Position numbers and translations under genes: made by a program. This document shows, in pieces, positions 6,162 to 13,371 of a DNA stretch of 17,667 bases. The DNA comes from DAOMOD01 sp964526035 (GTDB lineage: Bacteria; Pseudomonadota; Gammaproteobacteria; Xanthomonadales; BPKI01). The notes under the pieces were generated by a model. It saw only the letters and a list, made by a program, of their open reading frames with translations, had not been told where the DNA came from and did no database searches. Position 1 is the first letter of the stretch; each line of letters opens with the position of its first letter. The DNA is taken from the NCBI GenBank assembly GCA_964526035.1, contig CAZGKE010000064.1, positions 1-17,667 on the forward strand, given 5' to 3'.

Positions 6162-7016
6162 TCAACCCGCGCGTTGCAACCTGTCCAGCAGTGGCGAGCG
6201 GTCGAGACCGCGCGCCACAATGGCAGTAAAGCCTGGCGGACGGCGCGCCGCTACCGCATCCGCCTCCGCCCTGGCAGCGAAAGGCGCGAACACGCAGCCA
6301 CCGGTCCCGCTCAATGCAGCTGGTGCGCTTTCACGAAGCCAGTCCAGTGCTGCAGCCACCTTCGGATGGCGCACGCGAACTACCGGTTCAAAGGCGTTGC
6401 CTGCCGCGGCGCCTGAAACAAAGTCCGTCATTGTCTGACGCGGTGCAGCACGTGTCAATTGAGGATCGGCGAACAGCGCCGCGGTCGACACCGATTCGCC
6501 AGGATCGATCACCAGGTACCAGCGTGGTGGCAGCGTTACGGGAGTGAGGCGTTCGCCCACGCCTTCCGCCCAGGCGCTGAGTCCGCGCACGAACAGCGGC
6601 ACGTCGGCGCCCAGTTGGCGACCCAGCCGACCCAGGGTCTGCGTATCGAGACCGGCCCTCCAGAGACGGTTCAGCGCCACCAGCGCAGTGGCTGCGTCGC
6701 TGCTGCCGCCACCCAGGCCGCCGCCTACTGGAATGCGCTTGTCGATGGCGATGTCGGCGCCGGCCTGGACGCCGCTGAACTCTCGCAACAGGCGCGCGGC
6801 GCGCAGCGCCAGATCGCTGTCTTCGGCGACACCCGGGGCGCCGCCGCTGCGCCGGATCAGCCCGTCGTCGCGCACCTCGATATGCAGCAGATCACCGAAG
6901 TCCAGCAGCTGGAACACGGTCTGCAGCTCATGGTAGCCATCGGCTCGACGGCCCACGATGGACAGGAACAGGTTGAGCTTGGCCGGCGCCGGCCACGGTT
7001 CAATCCCCCCGCTCAC
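6162..7016 (-). CDS. ispE: 4-diphosphocytidyl-2-C-methyl-D-erythritol kinase
   Basis: IspE phosphorylates CDP-methylerythritol in the MEP pathway of isoprenoid synthesis. It is a 284-residue GHMP kinase with the catalytic lysine in PAPAKLNLFL (Lys13), the ATP-binding glycine-rich loop PVGGGLGGGSSDAAT (96-110), GADVPLF (136-142, catalytic Asp138) and the C-terminal SGTGGCVFAPF motif. The start is GTG at 7016; its GTGA overlaps the TGA of lolB (7013-7015), so the two are translationally coupled. A GGGG run 6 nt upstream may act as ribosome-binding site. Confidence 0.97.
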   Translation of the reverse strand: MSGGIEPWPAPAKLNLFLSIVGRRADGYHELQTVFQLLDFGDLLHIEVRDDGLIRRSGGAPGVAEDSDLALRAARLLREFSGVQAGADIAIDKRIPVGGGLGGGSSDAATALVALNRLWRAGLDTQTLGRLGRQLGADVPLFVRGLSAWAEGVGERLTPVTLPPRWYLVIDPGESVSTAALFADPQLTRAAPRQTMTDFVSGAAAGNAFEPVVRVRHPKVAAALDWLRESAPAALSGTGGCVFAPFAARAEADAVAARRPPGFTAIVARGLDRSPLLDRLQRAG

Positions 7017-7615
7017 GGTTCGCCCCAGCGCTCCACCACCAGGCGCACGCGCGCGTCGCTGCGCTCGGCGAAGACACGCCGCGGAAGTGCAGGATCACCG
7101 TCGGAAAACCAGTCGCGATAGTCCACCTGCCAGCCGTCCTGACGCACTCGGGCCACGCGGCCCTCGGCATCGAACCAGATTTCGGCGGGCCGGCCCGGTG
7201 CTCGCGCGCCACGAACCCAGTAACGCAGCGCCCTGACTGGAATCGTCCAGCCGAGTTCGTCCGCGAGGACTGTTTCCGGATCGACGCCCATTCGCGGGCC
7301 GCCGTCGAGGCCATCAAGACTGGCCTCGCCGTCGACGAAGCGCATGCGCCACGTCTGACGCGCCACCGGCGAGCGCAGGCTGAAGTCGAAATCGGCGCCC
7401 GTCTGCTGCCATACGAAACTGCCGCTGCCGCCGTCACCCTGACCGCTGACCGCGATTCGGCCATTCAGAGCGAACTCTGGCTGCAGTGCCAACCTGGTCT
7501 CGCGCGCCTCCTGAGCACCAAGCATGGCGGCGTCCCCCGATCGCGGGGGGGCTGGCGCGCAGGCAGCCAGCGCCGCCAACAGAAGCGGGACCCAGAGCCA
7601 GAGCCGGCGATTCAA
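7013..7615 (-). CDS. lolB: Outer-membrane lipoprotein LolB
   Basis: LolB receives lipoproteins from periplasmic LolA and inserts them into the outer membrane. The protein (200 aa) starts with MNRRLWLWVP, a hydrophobic stretch and lipobox LAAC (Cys19), marking it as a lipoprotein. The mature part has FALNGRIAVS, GSGSFVWQQ and GWTIPVRALRYWVRG, all typical of LolB. I chose the TTG at 7615 because it yields this signal peptide and its TTGA overlaps the TGA of the upstream TPR gene (7612-7614), with GGAG 11 nt upstream. The frame is open to 7720, but that extension would bury the signal peptide. The gene overlaps ispE by 4 nt downstream. Confidence 0.93.
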   Translation of the reverse strand: MNRRLWLWVPLLLAALAACAPAPPRSGDAAMLGAQEARETRLALQPEFALNGRIAVSGQGDGGSGSFVWQQTGADFDFSLRSPVARQTWRMRFVDGEASLDGLDGGPRMGVDPETVLADELGWTIPVRALRYWVRGARAPGRPAEIWFDAEGRVARVRQDGWQVDYRDWFSDGDPALPRRVFAERSDARVRLVVERWGEP

Positions 7616-9342
7616 GGCTGAAAGCGCTCCAGCGTCGACTTGAGGGTACGGTTGTCGGCATCGATCTCGCGACCCTCTGCCCATATTTCCCGGGCCTCTT
7701 CGCGCTCGCCCATCACCCACAGCACTTCGCCGAGATGGGCGGCGACCTCAGCGTCGGGCAGCAGCTCGAATGCTTGCCGCAGGTATGCGAGCGCCTCGTC
7801 CAACTGGCCGAGGCGAAACTTCACCCAGCCCATGGAATCGATATATGCCGGTTCGTCGGGCGCCTGCTCCAGGGCACGACGAATCAGCGCCTCGGCCTCC
7901 TGGTAGCGGTCGGTGCGATCGGCCAGGGTGTAGCCCAGGGCATTCAATGCAGTCGGGTCCTCGGGGTCGGACTCGAGCATGCGCTGCAGGTCGTCGATGG
8001 CTTCGTCGACCCTGTCCATGCGCTCGTACTGGAGCGCGCGCGAGTAGATCAGACGGCGATCGTCGGGCGCCAGGCCCAGGCCACGACTGTAGGCAGCCAA
8101 GGCCTCCTCGCCGCGACCCGCAGTGTCGAGAAATTCCCCCTCCAGCAGCACGGCATCGACCAGTTCCGCCTGGTCTTCACTGTCGACCTGAATGTCGCGG
8201 AGCGTTTCCAGCGCATCGTCGAGTCGCTCAAGCTTGGCGTAGACAATGGCCGTGCGCATACGCGCCTGGCTGTGCTCGGGGCTGTCGGCCGGGATCTGCG
8301 CATACCAGTGCAGGGCCTCCTCGCTTCGTTCCAGCAGTTCGGCCATCTGGCCCAGAAGCAGATTGCCGGCGGGCGTCGGCGACTCCTCGGCGGCCTGGAT
8401 GTCGGCGTACACCGCGTTCAGCAGGGCGGAATCATCGGTGCGTGCGGCGAAGGCTGCGCGCGACTGGCGTACACGATGGTCCTGCGGTCCATCTGCAAGA
8501 AACTGCGCCGCAGCCGCGGGGCCTTCGGTTTCGCCGAGCAGGCTGGCATAGCCGAGGCGCAGCTGGGGGCTCTCCGGCAGCTGCTCCAAGCCGCGCTGAA
8601 ACACTTGGCCCGCCGCCTCTGAGTCACCGGTCTGGTAGCGAAGTTGTGCCGACCAGAGCCAGACCTCGGCGTCTGCGGGGAAAGTCTCGAGCGCCTCGTC
8701 GGCCAGCTCGACGGCCACCTCTGGAAGGTCCAGCCGCAGGGCAAGCTGGCTGAATACCACCAGAGTGTCGGCGCGTTGGGGCAGGCTGCGATCGGCCACA
8801 AGTTCACCCAGCACCCGAGCCGCGCGATCACCGTCGACAGCGTGGCCGAGAACCTGGGAAACCAGCATCCAGCCGTGTTCGCGCGGGTCTGCCAGCATCC
8901 TCGCAAGCGACGCCTTGGCCGACGCCAGATCGTTGTCGCGCAGCGCCAGCGTGGCGCTGGCCTGCTGCGCCGCCAGAGCGTCCGGGTCAAGCTCGGTCCA
9001 GCGGGCCAATGCGCGACGTGCGGTCAGCCATGAACCGGCGGCGATCGCAACGCGGGTAGCGCGCTCCGCCATGTCGACATCGTCCTGAAGCTCGGCAGCT
9101 CGCGTAAGGTACTGGGCGGCTTGTTCGAGGTCGCCCTGCTGCAAGGCAAACTCGCCTGCCACGGCGTTGAACAGCGGATCCTCGTCTTCGGGCAGCATGC
9201 GCTCGGCGTCCGCGGGCGCCGAAGCCGAGGGCGACGCCGGTGCCGGCGAGTCTGCGCGCTGGGCCGTAGCGGCGCAGCCGGCAGCCAGCAGCAGGGTCAG
9301 CATGGGAAGCAGTGGATTTTGAACTCGTTTGATGTCGGTCAT
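7612..9342 (-). CDS. TPR-repeat lipoprotein upstream of lolB
   Basis: This 576-residue protein opens with MTDIKRVQNP, a hydrophobic segment and lipobox LAAGC (Cys23), so it is probably a lipoprotein facing the periplasm. A Ser/Pro/Ala-rich linker (about 27-48) follows. The rest is helical TPR repeats, clearest at the C-terminal end (DPTALNALGYTLADRTDRYQ, then PAYIDSMGWVKFRLGQLDEA and AAHLGEVLWVMGEREEA). The equivalent gene precedes lolB-ispE in pseudomonads, where it is annotated as a TPR protein without a firm function. A role alongside LolB is suggested only by location. The frame is open upstream to 9930, but that part is antisense to hemA, so 9342 with its signal peptide is the sensible start. 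It is the first gene of the lolB-ispE run. Confidence 0.9.
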   Translation of the reverse strand: MTDIKRVQNPLLPMLTLLLAAGCAATAQRADSPAPASPSASAPADAERMLPEDEDPLFNAVAGEFALQQGDLEQAAQYLTRAAELQDDVDMAERATRVAIAAGSWLTARRALARWTELDPDALAAQQASATLALRDNDLASAKASLARMLADPREHGWMLVSQVLGHAVDGDRAARVLGELVADRSLPQRADTLVVFSQLALRLDLPEVAVELADEALETFPADAEVWLWSAQLRYQTGDSEAAGQVFQRGLEQLPESPQLRLGYASLLGETEGPAAAAQFLADGPQDHRVRQSRAAFAARTDDSALLNAVYADIQAAEESPTPAGNLLLGQMAELLERSEEALHWYAQIPADSPEHSQARMRTAIVYAKLERLDDALETLRDIQVDSEDQAELVDAVLLEGEFLDTAGRGEEALAAYSRGLGLAPDDRRLIYSRALQYERMDRVDEAIDDLQRMLESDPEDPTALNALGYTLADRTDRYQEAEALIRRALEQAPDEPAYIDSMGWVKFRLGQLDEALAYLRQAFELLPDAEVAAHLGEVLWVMGEREEAREIWAEGREIDADNRTLKSTLERFQP

Positions 9343-9388
9343 GGGTCCGCGATCGCATTCTGGACGACAATGGCAGTCACACGCTTCC

Positions 9389-9417
9389 TTGAAGGGAAGG
9401 GCGGAGGGCCGCAGAAT
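9389..9417 (+). promoter_or_regulatory. Candidate hemA promoter
   Basis: TTGAAG (9389-9394) and CAGAAT (9412-9417) lie 17 nt apart on the plus strand, 87 nt before the hemA start. The CAGAAT hexamer is the same as the -10 proposed for the tRNA operon. Each hexamer matches consensus at 4 of 6 positions. This divergent 162-nt region must also hold the promoter for the TPR-lolB run, which I could not place. Confidence 0.38.
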
Positions 9418-9504
9418 CTCGGAAGCTATCCTAACCCGCATTTCCTGCACCGGCGCCCAACCGCCGCCACCATTGCCCGAGCCGCCCCGACAAACACCCT
9501 CCTG

Positions 9505-10776
9505 ATGCCCCTGATCGCTCTCGGAATCAACCACCAGACCGCGCCGGTAGCTCTGCGCGAACGGGTGGCGTTTGCGCCCGAGGCCGCGCGGGAAGCGCTG
9601 GGCTCGCTCAAGCAGGTGCCCGGCGTGGAGGAGGCAGCCATCCTCAGCACCTGCAATCGCACGGAGATCTATTGCGCGGTGGAGTCCGCCGCAATGCTGT
9701 CCCCGGCGCGCTGGCTGTGCGAACACCACGCGCTCAGCCTGCGCAGCCTGGACGACTACCTTTACCGACATGACGATGCCCACGCGGTGCGGCACATCTT
9801 TCGGGTCGCCACAGGACTGGATTCCATGGTGCTCGGCGAGCCGCAGATCCTCGGGCAGGTGAAGGAAGCCTGGCAGCTCGCCCGCGAGGCACAAAGCCTG
9901 GGGGCCCCGCTGGACCGCCTGTTCCAGCACACCTTCGCAGTGGCCAAGCGGGTGCGTACCGATACGCGCATCGGCGCCAACCCGGTTTCAGTGGCGTTTG
10001 CGGCAGTGCGTTTGGCCGAGCGCGTGTTCGCCGACCTGCGTGAAGCCACGGTCCTTCTGATCGGGGCCGGGGAAACCATCGAGCTGGCGGCCCGCCATCT
10101 TCTCGACCGCAAGACGCAAAGAATGATCGTCGCCAACCGCACGCTCGAGCACGCGCAGGTGCTGGCCACGCGCTTCGGCGGCTACGCCATCGCGCTGGCC
10201 GACCTCGACCAACACCTCGCGCAGGCCGACGTGGTGATCAGCTCGACCGCATCGCGTGAGCCGGTGCTGCGTCGTGCGCAAGTCGAGCAAGCCATCCGCC
10301 GTCGACGCCACCGTCCGATGTTCATGGTCGACATCGCGGTGCCGAGGGACATCGAGCCCTCGGTGGGCGATCTGCCGGACGTCTACCTTTACACCATTGA
10401 TGACCTCGACCAGGTCATCGCCGACGGCCTGAACAGCCGACGTGAGGCAGCACGCGAGGCCGAAGCCATCATCGACCTGCAGGTCGAGCACTACATGGCC
10501 TGGCGACGAGCCATTGAAGGCCACGGTCCACTGAAGAACCTTCGCCAGGACGGCGAACTCTCCCGCGACGAACTGCTGGAACGGGCGCGACAGATGATGG
10601 CGCGCGGCAAGCCGGCCGAGGACGTGCTGGCCTGGCTTGCACACAGCCTCACCAACCGCCTGCTGCACGCACCTAGTGCCAACCTGCGCGAAGCCGCGAT
10701 GCGTGGCGACGCCGATCTTCTCGACGCCGCCGGACGACTGTTCCGGGCACCCGATGGAAGTCGCGACAGCCCATGA
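9505..10776 (+). CDS. hemA: Glutamyl-tRNA reductase
   Basis: HemA reduces glutamyl-tRNA(Glu) to glutamate-1-semialdehyde, the first committed step of C5 heme synthesis. The 423-residue protein begins MPLIALGINHQTAPVALRER. The catalytic cysteine is Cys50 in STCNRTEIY, as in E. coli. GLDSMVLGEPQILGQVK (104-120), an NADPH-binding fold with LLIGAGETIELAARHL, and ISSTAS follow; the C-terminal part is the dimerisation helix domain. The ATG at 9505 matches the family N-terminus, although no strong ribosome-binding site precedes it and the frame is open to 9121. It diverges from the TPR-lolB run and overlaps prfA by ATGA. Confidence 0.97.
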   Translation: MPLIALGINHQTAPVALRERVAFAPEAAREALGSLKQVPGVEEAAILSTCNRTEIYCAVESAAMLSPARWLCEHHALSLRSLDDYLYRHDDAHAVRHIFRVATGLDSMVLGEPQILGQVKEAWQLAREAQSLGAPLDRLFQHTFAVAKRVRTDTRIGANPVSVAFAAVRLAERVFADLREATVLLIGAGETIELAARHLLDRKTQRMIVANRTLEHAQVLATRFGGYAIALADLDQHLAQADVVISSTASREPVLRRAQVEQAIRRRRHRPMFMVDIAVPRDIEPSVGDLPDVYLYTIDDLDQVIADGLNSRREAAREAEAIIDLQVEHYMAWRRAIEGHGPLKNLRQDGELSRDELLERARQMMARGKPAEDVLAWLAHSLTNRLLHAPSANLREAAMRGDADLLDAAGRLFRAPDGSRDSP

Positions 10777-11855
10777 ATCCGTCCCTGCAACGCAAGCTGG
10801 AGGCGCTGCTGGAGCGTCACCAGGAAGTCGCCCTGCTGCTCGCGCAGCCAGACGTGGCAGCCGATTCGGGGCGCTTCCGCGAGCTTTCGCGTGAATACGC
10901 CCGGCTCGATCCCCTGGCCGCAGCCACCGCTGAACTGGAACGCAATCGCGGTGCGCTGGAGGCGGCGCGTGCCATGCTGGTCGATGTCGATATGCGCGCG
11001 ATGGCGGCGGACGAAGTGGAAACGCTGGAGGCCGAACGCGAACGCATCGAAAGCGCCATCAATGTGCTGCTGCTGCCGCGCGATGCTCGCGACGACAGCA
11101 ATGTGTTCCTGGAGATACGCGCCGGCACGGGCGGCGACGAGGCGGCACTGTTCGCGGGTGATCTGCTGCGCATGTATCTTCGCTACGCCGAGGAGCGCCG
11201 CTGGCGCGTGGAGATTCTGAGCGACAGCCCGGGAGAGCACGGCGGCCACAAGGAGGTCATTGCCCGCATCGAGGGCGAGGCGGTGTTCAGCCGCCTCAAG
11301 TTCGAGTCCGGGACCCACCGCGTGCAGCGCGTTCCTGCCACAGAGTCGCAGGGGCGTATCCACACCTCAGCCGCCACCATTGCCATCCTTCCCGAGATCG
11401 ACGAAGTCGAGGACATTGCAATCAATCCGTCCGACCTCAAGGTCGACACCTTTCGCGCCTCTGGCGCCGGCGGCCAGCACGTCAACAAGACCGACTCGGC
11501 GATTCGAATCACCCACCTGCCCAGCGGTACGGTGGTGGAATGCCAGGACGAACGCAGCCAGCACAAGAATCGCGCGCGCGCTATGGCGCTGCTCAAGGCA
11601 CGCCTGCTCGACGCAGAACGCAACAAGCAGATCGCCGCGCAGAGCGAAAGCCGCCGCCTGCAGGTCGGCTCCGGCGACCGCAGCCAGAGGATCCGCACCT
11701 ACAATTACCCCCAGGGCCGCATCACCGATCACCGCATCAACCTCACGTTGTACCGGCTGGAGGAAGTGCTTGACGGCGACCTGGACGCGCTGGTGGACCC
11801 GTTGCAGTCGGAGGATCGGGCGGATCGGTTGGCGGAGATGGCCGGAAGCCAGTAG
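10773..11855 (+). CDS. prfA: Peptide chain release factor 1
   Basis: RF1 terminates translation at UAA and UAG. The 360-residue protein shows the stop-codon-reading PAT tripeptide (188-190 in RVPATESQGR), which distinguishes RF1 from RF2 (SPF), and the GGQ peptidyl-hydrolysis motif (233-235 in SGAGGQHVNKTDSA). The ATG at 10773 overlaps the hemA TGA (ATGA). The stop is TAG, which RF1 itself reads. The last codons and the stop (CCAGTAG, 11849-11855) are part of a repeat that recurs downstream (11869-11875). The gene prmC, which methylates the GGQ glutamine and usually follows prfA, is not here. Confidence 0.98.
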   Translation: MNPSLQRKLEALLERHQEVALLLAQPDVAADSGRFRELSREYARLDPLAAATAELERNRGALEAARAMLVDVDMRAMAADEVETLEAERERIESAINVLLLPRDARDDSNVFLEIRAGTGGDEAALFAGDLLRMYLRYAEERRWRVEILSDSPGEHGGHKEVIARIEGEAVFSRLKFESGTHRVQRVPATESQGRIHTSAATIAILPEIDEVEDIAINPSDLKVDTFRASGAGGQHVNKTDSAIRITHLPSGTVVECQDERSQHKNRARAMALLKARLLDAERNKQIAAQSESRRLQVGSGDRSQRIRTYNYPQGRITDHRINLTLYRLEEVLDGDLDALVDPLQSEDRADRLAEMAGSQ

Positions 11856-12015
11856 CCGGGATCGAGTTCCAGTAGCCAGTTCCAGCGGCCGGAACAGCCG
11901 GCCATGGCGAGACGATTGCGCCGAACCGGGGAGGCTGAGGCCTCCCCGGAACGGTCGGAGGTGCCAAATCGCCAGGTTTCGAAAGCTCTCCTGGCTACTG
12001 GAACTGGCTACTGGC
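11849..12015. repeat. Element D: 17-bp inverted repeats around a strong palindrome
   Basis: CCAGTAGCCAGTTCCAG (11869-11885) is repeated in exact inverse at 11998-12014, with further copies of the CCAGTAGCC and CTGGCTACTGG pieces at 11849 and 11991. The 112-nt interior holds a hairpin with a perfect 10-bp stem and TGAG loop (11926-11949). No U-tract follows, so it is not a classic terminator, though it lies where prfA transcription should end. The hairpin core resembles the REP-like cores at 1582 and 2355. Together with 12016-12069 this explains the 214-nt gap between prfA and moaB; no small gene is visible there. Confidence 0.8.
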
Positions 12016-12069
12016 CAATCATCCGCCAGATCCGCCAACTCCCAGCCCTGTCACGCTACCCTATCCCTC

Positions 12070-12594
12070 ATGACCGCCGCCCACACCCCCACCCCCCTGG
12101 CCATCGCAGTCCTCACCGTATCCGACAGGCGCGGTCCTGAAGAGGACACGTCCGGCGACTTTCTGGTCGAGGCTCTGACGACTGCCGGCCACCGGCTGGC
12201 GGATCGTGCCCTGCTGCCGGATGACCGCTACCGCGTGCGTGCCCAGGTCTCGGTCTGGATTGCCGATCCGGCCGTGGACGTGATTCTGGTCAGCGGCGGC
12301 ACCGGGTTCACCGGCCGTGATTCCACACCGGAAGCGCTGAAGCCTCTGCTGGACAAGGACATGCCGGGCTTCGGCGAAATGTTCCGGGTGCTGTCCTTTG
12401 AAGAAATCGGCACATCGAGCCTGCAGTCGCGTGCCTTTGCCGGCGTGGCCAACGGCACCTTCCTGTTCGCACTGCCGGGTTCCACCTCCGCCTGCCGCAC
12501 CGCCTGGGAGAAGCTGATCCGGGATCAGCTCGATGCCGGTACGCGGCCCTGCAACCTGGCCGCGCTGCGGCCACGACTTGGGGAAACGCCATGA
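12070..12594 (+). CDS. moaB: MoaB/MogA-family molybdopterin adenylyltransferase-like protein
   Basis: The 174-residue protein matches the MoaB type of the MoeA/MogA superfamily, which bind or adenylylate molybdopterin during molybdenum-cofactor synthesis. Visible motifs are LTVSDRR, EDTSGD, the nucleotide-binding VSGGTGFTGRDSTPEA, GFGEMFR, IGTSSLQSRA and LPGSTSACRTAWEKL with the C-terminal PCNLA. E. coli MoaB is of similar size and its activity in cofactor synthesis is uncertain, so the exact reaction is inferred. The ATG at 12070 has no clear ribosome-binding site. No other Mo-cofactor gene is in the window. The gene overlaps ppk2 by ATGA, so the two are coupled. Confidence 0.93.
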   Translation: MTAAHTPTPLAIAVLTVSDRRGPEEDTSGDFLVEALTTAGHRLADRALLPDDRYRVRAQVSVWIADPAVDVILVSGGTGFTGRDSTPEALKPLLDKDMPGFGEMFRVLSFEEIGTSSLQSRAFAGVANGTFLFALPGSTSACRTAWEKLIRDQLDAGTRPCNLAALRPRLGETP

Positions 12595-13370
12595 AGCGCA
12601 TGAAAAAGCGCGATTTCGAAAAAGCCCTGCGACCGATGCACGAAGAGCTGAGCGCCCTGCACAACTGGCTTCGCCACACCGGCAAGCGCCTGCTGGTGCT
12701 GTTCGAGGGCCGCGACGCCGCCGGCAAGGGTGGCACCATCAACACCATCGCCGAACGCCTCAATCCGCGTGACTGCCATATCGTCGCGCTGTCCAAGCCC
12801 AGCGAGCGCGAGCAGGGGCAGTGGTACTTCCAGCGCTATGTACCCTACCTGCCGGCAGCGGGCGAGATCACCCTGTTCGACCGCAGCTGGTACAACCGCG
12901 CCGGCGTGGAAAAGGTGATGGGTTTCTGCAGTGATGCGCAGTACCGCGAATTTCTCAGGCAGGTGCCACAGTTCGAACGCATGCTGGCTGACGATGGGAT
13001 CATGATACTCAAGTACTGGCTGGCAGTGGACCAGGTCGAGCAGGAGCGACGCTTCGCAGAGCGCGTCAAGGATCCGGTCAAGCGCTGGAAGCTCTCGCCG
13101 GTCGATATCGCCGCGCGGGAGCGCTACCGGGACTACGGCACTGCGCGCGCGGCGATGTTCAAGGCCTCCCACCGCAAGCAGGCTCCGTGGTTCGTTGTCG
13201 ATTTCAATGACCAGCGCCGCGGCCGTCTGAACCTCATCCGCCACCTGATCGACCAGGTGCCGAACAAGACGGTGCCGGAGTCGGTGGTCGAGCTGCCGCC
13301 GCTGGCACAGGCGCGGCTGCACCGCGAACGCTACAGCGGCGTGGTGAAACCGATCCAGGGTCCGTTCTGA
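12591..13370 (+). CDS. ppk2: Polyphosphate kinase 2, class I
   Basis: PPK2 class I enzymes phosphorylate nucleoside diphosphates with polyphosphate, or run the reverse reaction. The 259-residue protein has one P-loop kinase domain: Walker A in FEGRDAAGKGGTI (38-50), GQWYFQRYVPYLP (76-88), Walker B and lid segment LFDRSWYNRAGVEKVMGFC (95-113), and the C-terminal SHRKQAPWFVVDFNDQRRGRLN. A single domain of this length is the class I pattern. The start overlaps the moaB stop (ATGA) with GGGGA about 7 nt upstream. One nt after its TGA, the TPR-oxygenase gene begins with GTG, so the three genes are very likely one operon. Direction of catalysis and nucleotide preference cannot be read from sequence. 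Confidence 0.96.
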   Translation: MKRMKKRDFEKALRPMHEELSALHNWLRHTGKRLLVLFEGRDAAGKGGTINTIAERLNPRDCHIVALSKPSEREQGQWYFQRYVPYLPAAGEITLFDRSWYNRAGVEKVMGFCSDAQYREFLRQVPQFERMLADDGIMILKYWLAVDQVEQERRFAERVKDPVKRWKLSPVDIAARERYRDYGTARAAMFKASHRKQAPWFVVDFNDQRRGRLNLIRHLIDQVPNKTVPESVVELPPLAQARLHRERYSGVVKPIQGPF

Positions 13371-13371
13371 A

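Noticed and set aside
7616..7720. Longer lolB start
   Set aside because: It would place 35 arginine-rich residues before the lipoprotein signal and lie inside the TPR gene. The TTG at 7615 gives the signal peptide and a 4-nt coupling.
9121..9504. Longer hemA start
   Set aside because: The extra residues are antisense to the TPR gene and the family N-terminus begins at 9505.
9343..9930. N-terminal extension of the TPR lipoprotein
   Set aside because: The frame is open, but the extension is antisense to hemA, and the signal peptide with lipobox begins at 9342.
11926..11949. Intrinsic terminator after prfA
   Set aside because: The 10-bp stem is strong, but no T-tract follows on either strand; it is listed as part of repeat element D instead.
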